Shown: positions 42,055-50,660, counted from the first letter of the stretch. The stretch is DNA of 64,000 nt from Roseibium aggregatum (GCF_017309185.1 NZ_JAEKJZ010000007.1:124001-188000); one strand, 5' to 3'. The notes: generated by a model from the letters alone, not told the origin. Program-made: numbers and translations.

Positions 42055-43128
42055 TCAAGCCACCTGAATGCCGATCTTGCCGATGAAGGACTTGGCCAAG
42101 AAGCTTTCCTGCGCCTGCCTCAGATCCCGCAACGGATAGACTTCGGCGACCACCGGCCGGATTTCCCCGGCTTCGATGTAACCGACAAGATCCGTGAAGA
42201 CGGTATCGGGCTGGAACGTGCTTCCAAACAGCGACAGGTCACGCAGATAGAGCGTGCGCAAATCGAGTTCGACGATGGGACCGGCTATCGCCCCTGACGT
42301 GACATAGCGCCCGCCATTGCGCAGGGCATCGATCCAATCGTTCCAGCGGGCGCCCCCCACGAGATCGAGAACCACATCGAAGGATCGTGCGGGCAGCTCG
42401 GCATCCCGATCGAGCGTTTCGTCCGCGCCCAGAGCCCGCAGGGCGGACGCCTTCCCCGGGCTCGTTACGGCCGTTACATGCGCACCGCGCCGTTTTGCGA
42501 GCTGGACGGCCGCCGAGCCGACGCCTCCCGAGGCCCCGGTGACAAGCACCCGGTCCGCGCCGACCGCGCCGCGCTGGATCATGCCTTCCGCCGTGGAGAA
42601 AGCACAGGGAAAGGTCGCGAGTTCGACATCGCTCAGATCTGAGTCCACGGCGACGGCATCATGCGAAAGAACCGAGGTGTACTCGGCGAACGCGCCGTTG
42701 CGTTCCGACCCGAATGTCGAAACGCGCGAATCGGCGTCGCCTTCGGCGACCGATTGCAAAGCCCGCACCAACACCCTCTCGCCGACCCTGCCCGTTGAAA
42801 CACCCTCCCCGACGGCAACGATCTCACCGCAGCAATCCGCACCTTGAACGAGAGGAAAGCCGAGCGGCGCACCCGTCCAGCTGCCGTCCGCATCTATATC
42901 CGCGGTGTAGCCGGCGGCTGCGCCTTCGGCGGTGTCCCCACGCACGGATTTCGAGTACCAGCCCGTTCGAGTGTTGACGTCGGTGTTGTTCACCGCCGAC
43001 GCTCCGACCCGGATCAGGACCTCGTTTTCGGATGGCAGCGGAACCGGCAGGTCTTCCCGCCAGACGAGCCGGTCCAGTCCGCCATGTCCCGTCAGCACCA
43101 TACCTTTCATGGTCCCACGATATATCAT
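42055..43128 (-). CDS. Zinc-type alcohol dehydrogenase-like quinone oxidoreductase (MDR family)
   Basis: A 357-residue NAD(P)H-dependent MDR protein. VLIRVGASAVNNTDVNTRTG, FPLVQGADCCGEIVAVGEG, then the Rossmann motif VLVTGASGGVGSAAVQLAKR and the C-terminal LRDLRQAQESFLAKSFIGKI mark the group. Zinc ligands typical of true alcohol dehydrogenases are mostly absent. The start is uncertain: ATG 43128 has GAGGG just upstream, ATG 43110 matches the family start, and ATG 43155 lies inside the operator. The divergent TetR gene and the twin palindromes suggest it is that repressor's target. Confidence 0.87.
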   Translation of the reverse strand: MIYRGTMKGMVLTGHGGLDRLVWREDLPVPLPSENEVLIRVGASAVNNTDVNTRTGWYSKSVRGDTAEGAAAGYTADIDADGSWTGAPLGFPLVQGADCCGEIVAVGEGVSTGRVGERVLVRALQSVAEGDADSRVSTFGSERNGAFAEYTSVLSHDAVAVDSDLSDVELATFPCAFSTAEGMIQRGAVGADRVLVTGASGGVGSAAVQLAKRRGAHVTAVTSPGKASALRALGADETLDRDAELPARSFDVVLDLVGGARWNDWIDALRNGGRYVTSGAIAGPIVELDLRTLYLRDLSLFGSTFQPDTVFTDLVGYIEAGEIRPVVAEVYPLRDLRQAQESFLAKSFIGKIGIQVA

Positions 43129-43141
43129 TTCGCCCTCATGA

Positions 43142-43161
43142 AGTAGAGTGTTCATTCTACT
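43142..43161. promoter_or_regulatory. Operator 1 of the TetR/oxidoreductase pair (imperfect)
   Basis: AGTAGAGTGTTCATTCTACT is an imperfect dyad whose right half ATTCTAC is shared with operator 2; the centres are 26 bases apart. Confidence 0.65.
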
Positions 43162-43167
43162 TGCATT

Positions 43168-43187
43168 GGTAGAATAGCCATTCTACC
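43168..43187. promoter_or_regulatory. Operator 2 of the TetR/oxidoreductase pair (perfect)
   Basis: GGTAGAATAGCCATTCTACC is a perfect dyad (8-bp arms, 4-base spacer) and ends exactly before the ATG at 43188. Confidence 0.75.
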
Positions 43188-43718
43188 ATGTCAAGCATGA
43201 CGGACATCACGGAAAAAATCGCCACGGGACTGGAGAAAGCCTTTGCCGAACATGGCTTCGCGGAACCGAGTGTGGGCGACCTGCGCGACGCCGCCGGGGT
43301 CAGCATGCGTACGCTCTACAAATACGCTCCCTCAAGGGAAGACATGGTACGGGCCGCCCTGGAACACCGCCATCGCCGCTATCTGAGACTTGTTTTTGAA
43401 GATCTCCCGAGCGACCCGTCACTTGCCCTGCCGGCGGTGATCGACGCGATCGCCCGATGGATGGAATCGGAAGCCGCCCACGGTTGCCTGTTTCACGCGG
43501 CGGTGGCCGCCGCACCGCGCGACGAAAAGCTTTTGCAGCTCTTGAAGGACCATAAGGCCGAAGTGGCCGAACGCACCGCGCGCGCCGCCGGCCTCACTGG
43601 CAAGGAAACAGACCTCACGCTGATCCTCGAAGGCCTGACCCAGAGCTGGCCGCTCTACGGAAAGGCCGCAGTGCGGAGTGCGAAGGAACTCGGTAGAAAA
43701 CTGGCGACCGCCGCCTGA
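43188..43718 (+). CDS. TetR family transcriptional regulator
   Basis: A 176-residue repressor. The helix-turn-helix runs about residues 24-45: EPSVGDLRDAAGVSMRTLYK, then YAPSREDMVRAALEHRHRRY. The rest is an all-helical ligand-binding domain with AIARWMESEAAHGCLFHAAV. The ATG at 43188 touches operator 2 and has no ribosome site; a second ATG at 43197 is nearly as likely. It probably represses itself and the divergent oxidoreductase. An inducer cannot be guessed. Confidence 0.88.
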   Translation: MSSMTDITEKIATGLEKAFAEHGFAEPSVGDLRDAAGVSMRTLYKYAPSREDMVRAALEHRHRRYLRLVFEDLPSDPSLALPAVIDAIARWMESEAAHGCLFHAAVAAAPRDEKLLQLLKDHKAEVAERTARAAGLTGKETDLTLILEGLTQSWPLYGKAAVRSAKELGRKLATAA

Positions 43719-43754
43719 CATCACCAGCGACGTAGCAAAGACCGGACAACGAAA

Positions 43755-43778
43755 AAGGCGGGCCTCGGCCCGCCTTTC
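43755..43778. terminator. Shared terminator of the TetR and ilvE genes
   Basis: AAGGCGGGCC (43755-43764) pairs with GGCCCGCCTT (43767-43776). On the minus strand it is followed by TTTCG after a TTTTT run; on the plus strand by TTCC only. Confidence 0.8.
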
Positions 43779-43808
43779 CGGTCGACATCCAATCAGGTGC
43801 TTTGGAGC

Positions 43809-44711
43809 TCAGCCGGCGGCTGCCTTGAGGACCGGCACATCCGGCTGCACCGCCGCGTCATAGTCTTCCATCAGGGTCTTGATGATCTCGCCGACCTCGA
43901 ACGTATTGCCGGCGATTTCCGAAACCGGGGTGACTTCCGCAGCCGTTCCCGTCACGAAGCACTGTTCGAAGCTGGAGAGTTCTTCCGGCATGATCGCCCG
44001 CTCGATCACCTCGATGCCCCGGTCCCTTGCGAGACCGATCACGGTCTGGCGGGTAATGCCGTTCAGGAAACAGTCAGGCGTCGGCGTGTGAATCTTGCCG
44101 TCCTTGACGAAAAAGACGTTCGCACCGGTCGCTTCCGCGATCTGTCCGCGCCAGTCCAGCATCATCGCGTCGGCATAGCCCTTGGCTTCCGCAGCATGCT
44201 TGGAGATGGTGCAGATCATGTAAAGCCCCGCGGCCTTCGCCTTGTAGGGCGCCGTCCTGGGGTCCGGGCGCCGATAGTCGGCCATATCGAGGCGAATGCC
44301 TTTGAGCCGTTCCTCCGGCTTGAAATAGCTTGGCCATTCCCAGGCCGCGATCGCCAGGTGGATGGTGTTCTTCTGGGCGGAGATGCCCATCATCTCACTG
44401 CCGCGCCAGGCGACGGGGCGGATATAGGCGTCGGTCAGGTTCATCCTGGCGAGCGTTTCTTCCTTGGCTGCGTTGATCTGCTCCGCAGTCCAGGGAATTT
44501 CGAAACCCAGCATGCGGGCAGAGTCCAGGAGACGGTCGGTATGCGCTTCCGACTTGAAGATCCGCCCGCCATAAGCCCGTTCGCCTTCAAAGACACTGCT
44601 GCCGTAGTGCAGCCCGTGGCTCAGCACATGCAGTTTCGCGTCCGCCCAGGGAACGAACGCGCCGTCGTACCAGATATCCCCGCTGAGCTGATCGAAAGGC
44701 GTTCCAGCCAT
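43809..44711 (-). CDS. ilvE: Branched-chain amino acid aminotransferase
   Basis: A 300-residue class IV PLP aminotransferase converting branched-chain amino acids to and from 2-oxo acids. WYDGAFVPWADAKLHVLSHG begins the fold; VFEGERAYGG and the PLP lysine in APYKAKAAGLYM (second Lys) follow, with EATGANVFFVKDGKI and GITRQTVIGLARDRGI for phosphate and substrate. Start at ATG 44711 (GGGAG upstream) rather than 44765, which adds 18 residues unlike the family. In several alphaproteobacteria it adjoins the MarR/OmpR pair found next to it here. Confidence 0.94.
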   Translation of the reverse strand: MAGTPFDQLSGDIWYDGAFVPWADAKLHVLSHGLHYGSSVFEGERAYGGRIFKSEAHTDRLLDSARMLGFEIPWTAEQINAAKEETLARMNLTDAYIRPVAWRGSEMMGISAQKNTIHLAIAAWEWPSYFKPEERLKGIRLDMADYRRPDPRTAPYKAKAAGLYMICTISKHAAEAKGYADAMMLDWRGQIAEATGANVFFVKDGKIHTPTPDCFLNGITRQTVIGLARDRGIEVIERAIMPEELSSFEQCFVTGTAAEVTPVSEIAGNTFEVGEIIKTLMEDYDAAVQPDVPVLKAAAG

Positions 44712-44953
44712 CGTTTTTCTCCCGCTCGCTCCTTGAGCGTTTTTGTTTTCGTTTACAGTGGCCACCGGCGCGATTTAACTGCGCCTCTGCTCTGCTGTAT
44801 CTTTTTGCACAGCACGCCAACTATCGGTATCCTGAGGGCCACGGCGACGCTGATCGGATTCGTTTATCATCTGATGCCTTAAAAAGCACCTTAATGATCG
44901 ATCATTTCGTTCATGGCTGCCAACAAGTAACAATCGACCAGAATTAAGTCAAT

Positions 44954-45511
44954 ATGACTGACATAAATTTCAAATCCGCAATTTCCACGAACACAGCCAG
45001 GCACGAACCGGCAGAGGGGAAACCGCCGGAGGCCGGTGACGAAAGTCCGCTTTTCTACGATCTCATAGAACTTCTGTTCTTCGCCTACCGGGACTTCACC
45101 GGAGACCCGGACGATGCTCTTGCCCGGTTCGAGTTCGGCCGGGCCCACCACAGGGTGCTTCATTTCGTCGACCGCAACCCCGGCATCATGGTGACGGACC
45201 TCCTCGGAATATTGCGGATCACCAAGCAAAGTCTCGGACGGGTTCTCAAGCAGCTCGTGGATGCCGGGATCATCGAACAGCGCGAGGGACATCACGACCG
45301 CCGCCAGCGACTCCTCTACACCACCGAACGCGGACATGCCCTTGCCGAGGATCTGACGCGCTTGCAGCAGACACGCCTTGAACGCGCCCTAATTGGCCTG
45401 CCAGATGGCAGCGACGAGATCGTCCGCAGGTTTCTCCTGCAGATGATCGATCCGGACTCCCGGTCGGATATCCTGAAACTGGTCCGAAGTCCTTTCAGCC
45501 TGAAGGACTGA
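44954..45511 (+). CDS. MarR family regulator, PetP-like
   Basis: A 185-residue winged-helix protein: PLFYDLIELLFFAYRDFTGD precedes the DNA-binding domain, with GIMVTDLLGILRITKQSLGR as the recognition helix and the wing DAGIIEQREGHHDRRQRLLY. The 34-base gap to a following OmpR-type response regulator recalls the petP-petR pair of Rhodobacter capsulatus, needed there for cytochrome bc1 synthesis. Whether it has that role here is inference. It is divergent from ilvE. Confidence 0.87.
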   Translation: MTDINFKSAISTNTARHEPAEGKPPEAGDESPLFYDLIELLFFAYRDFTGDPDDALARFEFGRAHHRVLHFVDRNPGIMVTDLLGILRITKQSLGRVLKQLVDAGIIEQREGHHDRRQRLLYTTERGHALAEDLTRLQQTRLERALIGLPDGSDEIVRRFLLQMIDPDSRSDILKLVRSPFSLKD

Positions 45512-45545
45512 GCGGACGCCCTTCAAGAAAGACGATGCATCGACG

Positions 45546-46244
45546 ATGAGCCTTCAGGTGCCAGACGACAACGCCAGCCACATTCTTCTGGTCGACGACG
45601 ACAAGCGGATCCGGGATCTGCTCTCCAGACTGCTCAAGGAAAACGGCTATCGCGTCTCGACCGCCGCCAATTCCGCCGAAGCGCGCACCTGCCTGTCGGG
45701 ACTGGAATTCGATCTGATCGTGCTGGACGTGATGATGCCCGGCGAGACCGGTCTTGAACTGGCCGGGTCGTTGAGAGAAACCTCCGAAGTGCCGATCCTG
45801 ATGCTGACCGCCAGATCGGAAGCGACCGACCGCATTGCCGGCCTGGAAGCCGGGGTCGACGACTATCTTCCCAAACCTTTCGAACCCCGGGAACTGCTCT
45901 TGCGGATGGCCGCCATTCTCCGCCGCGGCAACCAGCAGCCCGTCGTCGCGACAGAGGAAATCCGGTTCGGGCCGTTTTCCTTCAACGCCGTGCGTGGAGA
46001 ACTGAAAAACGGCGATGCCCCGGTGCGCCTGACCGACCGGGAAAAACAGATCATGTCGATTTTCGCCGAGCAACCCGGAGCGACCGTTCCGCGCCACAAA
46101 ATCGTCGGCGACGAAAGCGGCCTCGGCGAACGCACCGTGGACGTCCAGATCAACCGTCTCAGACGGAAGATCGAGACCGATCCCGGCAACCCGGTCTATC
46201 TGCAGACGGTCCGGGGCATCGGTTACCGTCTCGCATGCGACTGA
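45546..46244 (+). CDS. OmpR-type response regulator, PetR-like
   Basis: A 232-residue regulator. The receiver domain (1-125) has the acidic pocket ILLVDDDKRIRDLLSR, the phosphoacceptor Asp61 in IVLDVMMPGETG, and Lys in DDYLPKPF. The C-terminal winged helix (about 135-230) has VRLTDREKQIMSIF, GERTVDVQINRLRRKIETD and VYLQTVRGIGYRL. It overlaps the histidine kinase by ten bases, so they form a pair. The MarR gene upstream is probably in the same transcript. Confidence 0.93.
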   Translation: MSLQVPDDNASHILLVDDDKRIRDLLSRLLKENGYRVSTAANSAEARTCLSGLEFDLIVLDVMMPGETGLELAGSLRETSEVPILMLTARSEATDRIAGLEAGVDDYLPKPFEPRELLLRMAAILRRGNQQPVVATEEIRFGPFSFNAVRGELKNGDAPVRLTDREKQIMSIFAEQPGATVPRHKIVGDESGLGERTVDVQINRLRRKIETDPGNPVYLQTVRGIGYRLACD

Positions 46245-47701
46245 GCCTTGAGCGCATGACGCGGTTCGCAACAGCGTTTGCCCGGCACTTTCGTATTGCG
46301 CTGGCGGACCGGCTGAAGCTTGTTTCGCGGCCGCTCAAACCTCTGGCGGTTCCCCTGCAGCCGGTCTTGCGCGGCTACCGGTCGGCCTCCCGGCTGATGT
46401 ACAGGATCATGCCGAAAGGCCTGTTCACCCGCACGTTCCTGATCATCGTCGGTCCGGTCGTGATCCTGCAATCCGTTCTCGTCTTCGTGTTCATGGAGCG
46501 CCACTACCAGCTCGTGACCCGGCGGATGTCGGAAGCCGTGGTGCGGGAAATCGCCTCCGTCGTCTATGTCCTGGAGAACTACCCGCAGGACCCGGACTAC
46601 GGCAAGATCGAGGGCATGGCCTCCAGGGCGCTCGGCATGTCCCTGACGGTCATGCCGCTTGAGCCCCTGCCGCCCCCCGCCCCGAAGCCGTTCTTCGACG
46701 TCATCGACAAGGAACTCAGCCTGGCGATCAGCCAGCGGATCGGCAAACCCTTCTGGATCGACACGGTCGGCCGCTCGCGCTTCGTCGAAATCCGCATTCA
46801 GCTTGAGGATTCCATCCTGAGGGTATTCACGCGGCGCAGCCAGACCTACGCGTCCAACTCGCATATTTTCCTGGTCTGGATGTTTTCGACATCCCTGGTC
46901 CTGGTTTTCATCGCACTGTTGTTCCTGCGCAACCAGATCCGGCCGATCGTGCGCCTCGCCAACGCGGCCGAAGCCTTCGGCAAGGGGCGTCCGGCAGACG
47001 ACTTCCGCCCCAGCGGCGCCCGGGAAGTCCGCCGGGCCAGCCTTGCTTTCATCGACATGCGCCGGCGCATCGAACGGCAGATCGAACAGCGTACCACCAT
47101 GCTCGCAGGCGTCAGCCACGACCTGAGGACCATCCTGACCCGGCTCCGGCTGCAGCTGGCCTTTCTGGGAGAAACTCCGGAAAGCGACGCCATGCGCAAG
47201 GATGTGGACGAGATGAGCCACATGCTTGAGGACTATCTGGCCTTTTCCAGGGGCGACGGCGACGAGGACATCCAGACAACGGATGTGGCGCTCCTTCTGG
47301 AGGAACTGGAGGAAGAAGCGGAGATTTCCGGTCAGGCGGTCACGACCCGTTTCGAAGGTCCCTCGGAAGCGCAGGTCAAGCGCCTGTCCATCAAGCGCTG
47401 CCTCTCGAACCTGATCGTCAATGGCTGCAAATACGGCAACCGGGTGGAGGTCGACGGCAGAATCGACAAGGACTGGCTGATCGTGACCGTCGACGACGAC
47501 GGTCCGGGCATCGCGGAAGACCAGCGCGAAATGGCCTTCAGGGCATTTCACCGCCTCGATCTGGCCCGCAACATGGACGAGACCGGAAGCGGCCTCGGCC
47601 TCGCCATCGCCCGCGACATCGCCCGCTCCCACGGTGGCGAACTCTATCTGGAAGACAGTCCGCTCGGCGGCTTGAGGGCCAAGCTTCGGGTGCCGGCCTG
47701 A
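46235..47701 (+). CDS. Sensor histidine kinase (EnvZ-like)
   Basis: A 488-residue inner-membrane kinase. Helix 1 (TFLIIVGPVVILQSVLVFVF, about 69-88) and helix 2 (LVWMFSTSLVLVFIALLFL, about 212-230) enclose a periplasmic loop. HAMP linker, then the phosphoacceptor His295 in AGVSHDLRTILTRLRLQLAF, the N box NLIVNGCKYGN, and G boxes DDDGPGIAED and TGSGLGLAIARD. It should phosphorylate the regulator encoded just upstream. The stimulus is unknown. A long Arg-rich N-terminal stretch (about 1-60) precedes helix 1. Confidence 0.93.
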   Translation: MRLSLERMTRFATAFARHFRIALADRLKLVSRPLKPLAVPLQPVLRGYRSASRLMYRIMPKGLFTRTFLIIVGPVVILQSVLVFVFMERHYQLVTRRMSEAVVREIASVVYVLENYPQDPDYGKIEGMASRALGMSLTVMPLEPLPPPAPKPFFDVIDKELSLAISQRIGKPFWIDTVGRSRFVEIRIQLEDSILRVFTRRSQTYASNSHIFLVWMFSTSLVLVFIALLFLRNQIRPIVRLANAAEAFGKGRPADDFRPSGAREVRRASLAFIDMRRRIERQIEQRTTMLAGVSHDLRTILTRLRLQLAFLGETPESDAMRKDVDEMSHMLEDYLAFSRGDGDEDIQTTDVALLLEELEEEAEISGQAVTTRFEGPSEAQVKRLSIKRCLSNLIVNGCKYGNRVEVDGRIDKDWLIVTVDDDGPGIAEDQREMAFRAFHRLDLARNMDETGSGLGLAIARDIARSHGGELYLEDSPLGGLRAKLRVPA

Positions 47702-47706
47702 TCTTC

Positions 47707-48048
47707 TCAGAAAAGTCTGCCGCCGATCGGCACGTCCTTGTCCGGGGTCAAGAGAACCACTTCCCCATCCTCGTCCGGCACGCCGAGCGTCAGCACTTCC
47801 GACATGACCGGACCGATCTGGCGGGGCGGAAAATTTACCACCGCCATCACCAGCCGGCCGACCAGCGTTTCGGGCGTATAGTGTTTGGTAATCTGCGCGG
47901 AAGTCTTTTTGATGCCGATGTCCGGACCGAAATCGATCCGCATCTTGTAGGCGGGCTTGCGCGCCTCGGGAAAATCCTCGGCCTCGACAACGCGGCCGAC
48001 GCGTACATCCACTTTCAGAAAATCGTCAAAACTGATCTGATCGCTCAC
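47707..48048 (-). CDS. csaA: tRNA-binding protein CsaA
   Basis: A 113-residue OB-fold protein similar to the tRNA-binding tail of some tRNA synthetases. FLKVDVRVGRVVEAEDFPEA, AYKMRIDFGPDIGIKKTSAQ, LVGRLVMAVVNFPPRQIGP and the C-terminal LLTPDKDVPIGGRLF match CsaA throughout. It binds tRNA and has been reported to act as an export-related chaperone in Bacillus. GTG 48048 has AAGGA eight bases upstream. The 162 bases before it carry three small hairpins. Confidence 0.92.
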   Translation of the reverse strand: MSDQISFDDFLKVDVRVGRVVEAEDFPEARKPAYKMRIDFGPDIGIKKTSAQITKHYTPETLVGRLVMAVVNFPPRQIGPVMSEVLTLGVPDEDGEVVLLTPDKDVPIGGRLF

Positions 48049-48131
48049 GAAAACGTCCTTTCATTCCGCGAGCGACCATGAACGGTCTGGCGGTCTGGCG
48101 CAAGGGCTGGTCAATGAGGCTTCGTTACGCA

Positions 48132-48199
48132 GAAACTGTATCAGGTTTCACGCCGGGCAAGCGGAGCGAGACCCGGGGTAGCACGGGGAAAAATCCGTG
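48132..48199 (-). promoter_or_regulatory. Three consecutive hairpins between the TetR gene and csaA
   Basis: On the plus strand: GAAACTG with CAGGTTTC (48132-48138, 48142-48149; one bulge), CCGGG with CCCGG (48153-48157, 48172-48176) and CACGG with CCGTG (48182-48186, 48195-48199). They lie in the leader of csaA. The minus-strand TGAAACCTGATACAG has slight similarity to the TPP riboswitch core, but the CTGAGA block is absent, so I do not call a riboswitch. Confidence 0.4.
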
Positions 48200-48210
48200 T
48201 CGAAAAACAG

Positions 48211-48909
48211 CTATGCTCTGGCGGGCGCATCGCCCGTCACATTGGCCTCGTCCACGTCATCCCTGTCCCGAGCCCTTCGGCCCCGGCGCCTTTCGGACGC
48301 TCTGTTAAGAAACGAACGAAATCCCTTCGCGGCCCGTTCCAGACCATTCAGGCGCTGCATGAAGGACGATCCCCGGTCGAGTTCCTTGTCGAGAGCGGCC
48401 ATGGTGCGCGGCATGCCCTCGTCCTCTTCGCCAAGCCAGACATCCACGACACGGGCGAAGGCGACAGCCAGCCCTTGCGAAATCATGCCCGCCTTGAAGC
48501 CGGAAGCCTCGATGCCCGCGGCGATCAGCATCCAGCGTTGCGACTTGACCTCGATCTGGTTGAACTCCAGGGCCAGCGCCGGATCGCGCCGCGCCGCCGC
48601 ATAGAGGGCTCGCACCGCATCCCGGTTTTTGCCCAGGGCGTCGATGCGGGTCATCAGCACATCGAACAGACGGTCGCGCGGAGGCTGGTCCGCCATGTCC
48701 TCGTCGCGCGCATCGAGTACTTCCGTGTCGACCGTCTCGGCAAAGGCGGCAACCAGATCCCGCCGCGAGCCGTAGGCCGCGCGCATGTCGGACAATTTGA
48801 CCTTCGCGGCTTCCGCGATCATCGGCAGCGACACATCCTCATAGGGATGCGCGCAAAGAAGGTCCAGAAACGTCTGCAGGATCTTTTGCTTGGTCTTGGC
48901 GCTCACCAT
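48211..48909 (-). CDS. TetR family transcriptional regulator
   Basis: A 232-residue protein. KTKQKILQTFLDLLCAHPYE and VSLPMIAEAAKVKLSDMRAA form the helix-turn-helix domain; GSRRDLVAAFAETVDTEVLD and a helical ligand domain follow. The C-terminal RASERRRGRRARDRDDVDEA tail is unusually charged and probably disordered. ATG 48909 has GGAGA eight bases upstream; ATG 48930 would add seven residues. Target genes are unknown; proC lies upstream on the same strand, separated by about 90 bases. Confidence 0.83.
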   Translation of the reverse strand: MVSAKTKQKILQTFLDLLCAHPYEDVSLPMIAEAAKVKLSDMRAAYGSRRDLVAAFAETVDTEVLDARDEDMADQPPRDRLFDVLMTRIDALGKNRDAVRALYAAARRDPALALEFNQIEVKSQRWMLIAAGIEASGFKAGMISQGLAVAFARVVDVWLGEEDEGMPRTMAALDKELDRGSSFMQRLNGLERAAKGFRSFLNRASERRRGRRARDRDDVDEANVTGDAPARA

Positions 48910-49002
48910 CTGCCGGTCTCCACGATTCATTCTGTCCAGAACATAGGAAACCGGGCCCGCGGCGAAAAGGGTGACCTGCCGCCGCAGTCCCGGCTTGACC
49001 GA

Positions 49003-49821
49003 TTAATCCGCCAGTTCCTTCGCCCGCTTGACCGCGGCGGCGACGGCTGCCGTCATGACCGGTTGTATCCCTTCCGAGCCCATCAGCACCTCCAGCGCCG
49101 CGGCCGTGGTGCCATTCGGGCTGGTCACGTTTTGGCGCAGGATCGAAGGATGGTCCCCCGACTGATGCATCAGTTCACCGGCCCCGCACACGGTGGCGAC
49201 CGCGAGCTCTTCGGCAAGCTCATCCGGCAGACCGGCCGCCTTCCCTGCCTGGCTCAATGCCTCGGCGAGATAAAACACGTAGGCCGGTCCCGATCCGCTG
49301 ACGCCGGTGACCAGATCGATCTGGTCCTCGCTGTCGAGCCACACGACCTTGCCAACCGCGGAAAGCAGCCGGGCCACGTCCTCTTTCTGCGCTTCGCTCA
49401 CAACGCCTGTCGGATAGACGGCGGTGATGCCGCGCTTCACCATGGCGGGCGTGTTCGGCATGCATCGGCAGACCGGTACATCGCCGAAAACCGACTGGAA
49501 CTTCGCGACAGGCGTGCCCGCCGCGACCGACAGGACCAGCGTATCGGCAGCCACGGCCGGTTTCAGGCCGGGCAGCACCTGATCCATCAGCTGCGGCTTG
49601 ACGGCGACCAGCACGATTGCCGCCGACAAGTCCTCCGGAACGGAGGCGACATGGCGGATGCCGTGCTGTTTCAACAGGGCGTCCATCTCTTCGGACAGAC
49701 GCGGATCGCAGACCGTGACGGCTGAAGGGTCAACCCCTTCGGCCATCCAGCCCGACAACATCGCCCCGCCCATCTTGCCGGCTCCGACAAGAAGGAAGGG
49801 CCGTTCTTTGGAAAAACTCAT
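49003..49821 (-). CDS. proC: Pyrroline-5-carboxylate reductase
   Basis: A 272-residue enzyme for the last step of proline synthesis. The Rossmann motif is LLVGAGKMGGAMLSGW, followed by AIVLVAVKPQLMDQVLPGL, RCMPNTPAMVKRGITAVYPT and the substrate-binding VSGSGPAYVFYLAEAL and RQNVTSPNGTTAAAL. ATG overlaps the YbjN stop (ATGA), with AGGAG in the YbjN 3' end, so both are translated from one message. Confidence 0.95.
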   Translation of the reverse strand: MSFSKERPFLLVGAGKMGGAMLSGWMAEGVDPSAVTVCDPRLSEEMDALLKQHGIRHVASVPEDLSAAIVLVAVKPQLMDQVLPGLKPAVAADTLVLSVAAGTPVAKFQSVFGDVPVCRCMPNTPAMVKRGITAVYPTGVVSEAQKEDVARLLSAVGKVVWLDSEDQIDLVTGVSGSGPAYVFYLAEALSQAGKAAGLPDELAEELAVATVCGAGELMHQSGDHPSILRQNVTSPNGTTAAALEVLMGSEGIQPVMTAAVAAAVKRAKELAD

Positions 49822-50318
49822 GCTTCTCCTGCGGTTTCGAACAAGGCTGTGTTCATCGCCTCGGAGGCCGAGTGACCGGCCCAGACGACGAACTGGAAGG
49901 CTTGATAGAAACGTTCGCAGTTTTCAAGTGCATTCGTCAGCATCGCCTCGATTTGCGCCGAGGAAGCTTCCGCGCCGCCCGCCAGCAACAGAGACTGCCG
50001 GAACATCACGACATTCTCTTTGTGCCAGAGATCGAAATGCCCCATCCAGAGCTGCTCGTTGACCAGGGCCAGGAGACGGACGATTTCGGTTTTGCGGGGC
50101 TCGGTGACCTTCAGATCGAAGGCGCAGGCCAGATGCAGGGCCTCGACTGCTTCCATCCAGGAAAAGGACACATGGTAGTCGCACCAGCTTCCCTCGATCG
50201 AGATGGTTATCTCGTCCTCGTCCGACCGCTCGAAGACCCAGTCGTTCAAGGCGGCGACAGTCTCTATGGTATCGACGGGATTGCCAGGTCGCTCGAATTC
50301 GATCTCGATGAGGCTCAT
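49818..50318 (-). CDS. YbjN domain-containing protein
   Basis: A 166-residue cytoplasmic protein: IETVAALNDWVFERSDEDEI, TISIEGSWCDYHVSFSWMEA, LLALVNEQLWMGHFDLWHKE and VVMFRQSLLL match the YbjN fold, similar to type III secretion chaperones. In alphaproteobacteria it is regularly just upstream of proC, as here (four-base overlap). Its role is unknown. ATG 50318 has GGGAGAAGG upstream. Confidence 0.9.
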   Translation of the reverse strand: MSLIEIEFERPGNPVDTIETVAALNDWVFERSDEDEITISIEGSWCDYHVSFSWMEAVEALHLACAFDLKVTEPRKTEIVRLLALVNEQLWMGHFDLWHKENVVMFRQSLLLAGGAEASSAQIEAMLTNALENCERFYQAFQFVVWAGHSASEAMNTALFETAGEA

Positions 50319-50660
50319 GTGCCTTCTCCCCTTTCGAGCCGGGGCCTTTTACCCGATCAGGATAACCGGGCGGGCCGCCGGGAAATGTCCCATGCCGGAG
50401 GAGCAAAACGCGTCCCTGAGTGGCCCTTGACGAACCGGTTCCGTCTTGCTCCGACGAATCCCTGTTATCATTGAGTATAGGTGCAGGAAGGAATTAAGGG
50501 ATACAGACTATTTCGGCTGGAAAAGCTGAAACTTGTGGACGAGTCGGCAATAAATTTAGACATATTGCTCAAAAACATTGCAAATCCGCCAAGTGCAGCC
50601 GTCGTATTTCCGTCATCAACTTTCAACAAAAAACGGCTGCACCAGCGTCATTCAGGCGCT
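50319..50660. other. Gene-free gap between the ubiK-like and YbjN genes, with one inverted repeat
   Basis: 342 bases. GTGCAGCCGT (50593-50602) pairs perfectly with ACGGCTGCAC (50633-50642) around 30 bases. It lies just after the UbiK-like stop on the minus strand, but the T-run is inside the loop rather than after the stem. I see no gene or other repeat. Confidence 0.45.

Noticed and set aside
46223..47632. 469-codon frame antisense to the histidine kinase
   Set aside because: Antisense shadow with no signal, membrane or domain features.
48132..48199. TPP riboswitch upstream of csaA
   Set aside because: Only a TGAAACCTGAT-like block is present; the CTGAGA and pairing pattern are missing and the gene is not thiamine-related.
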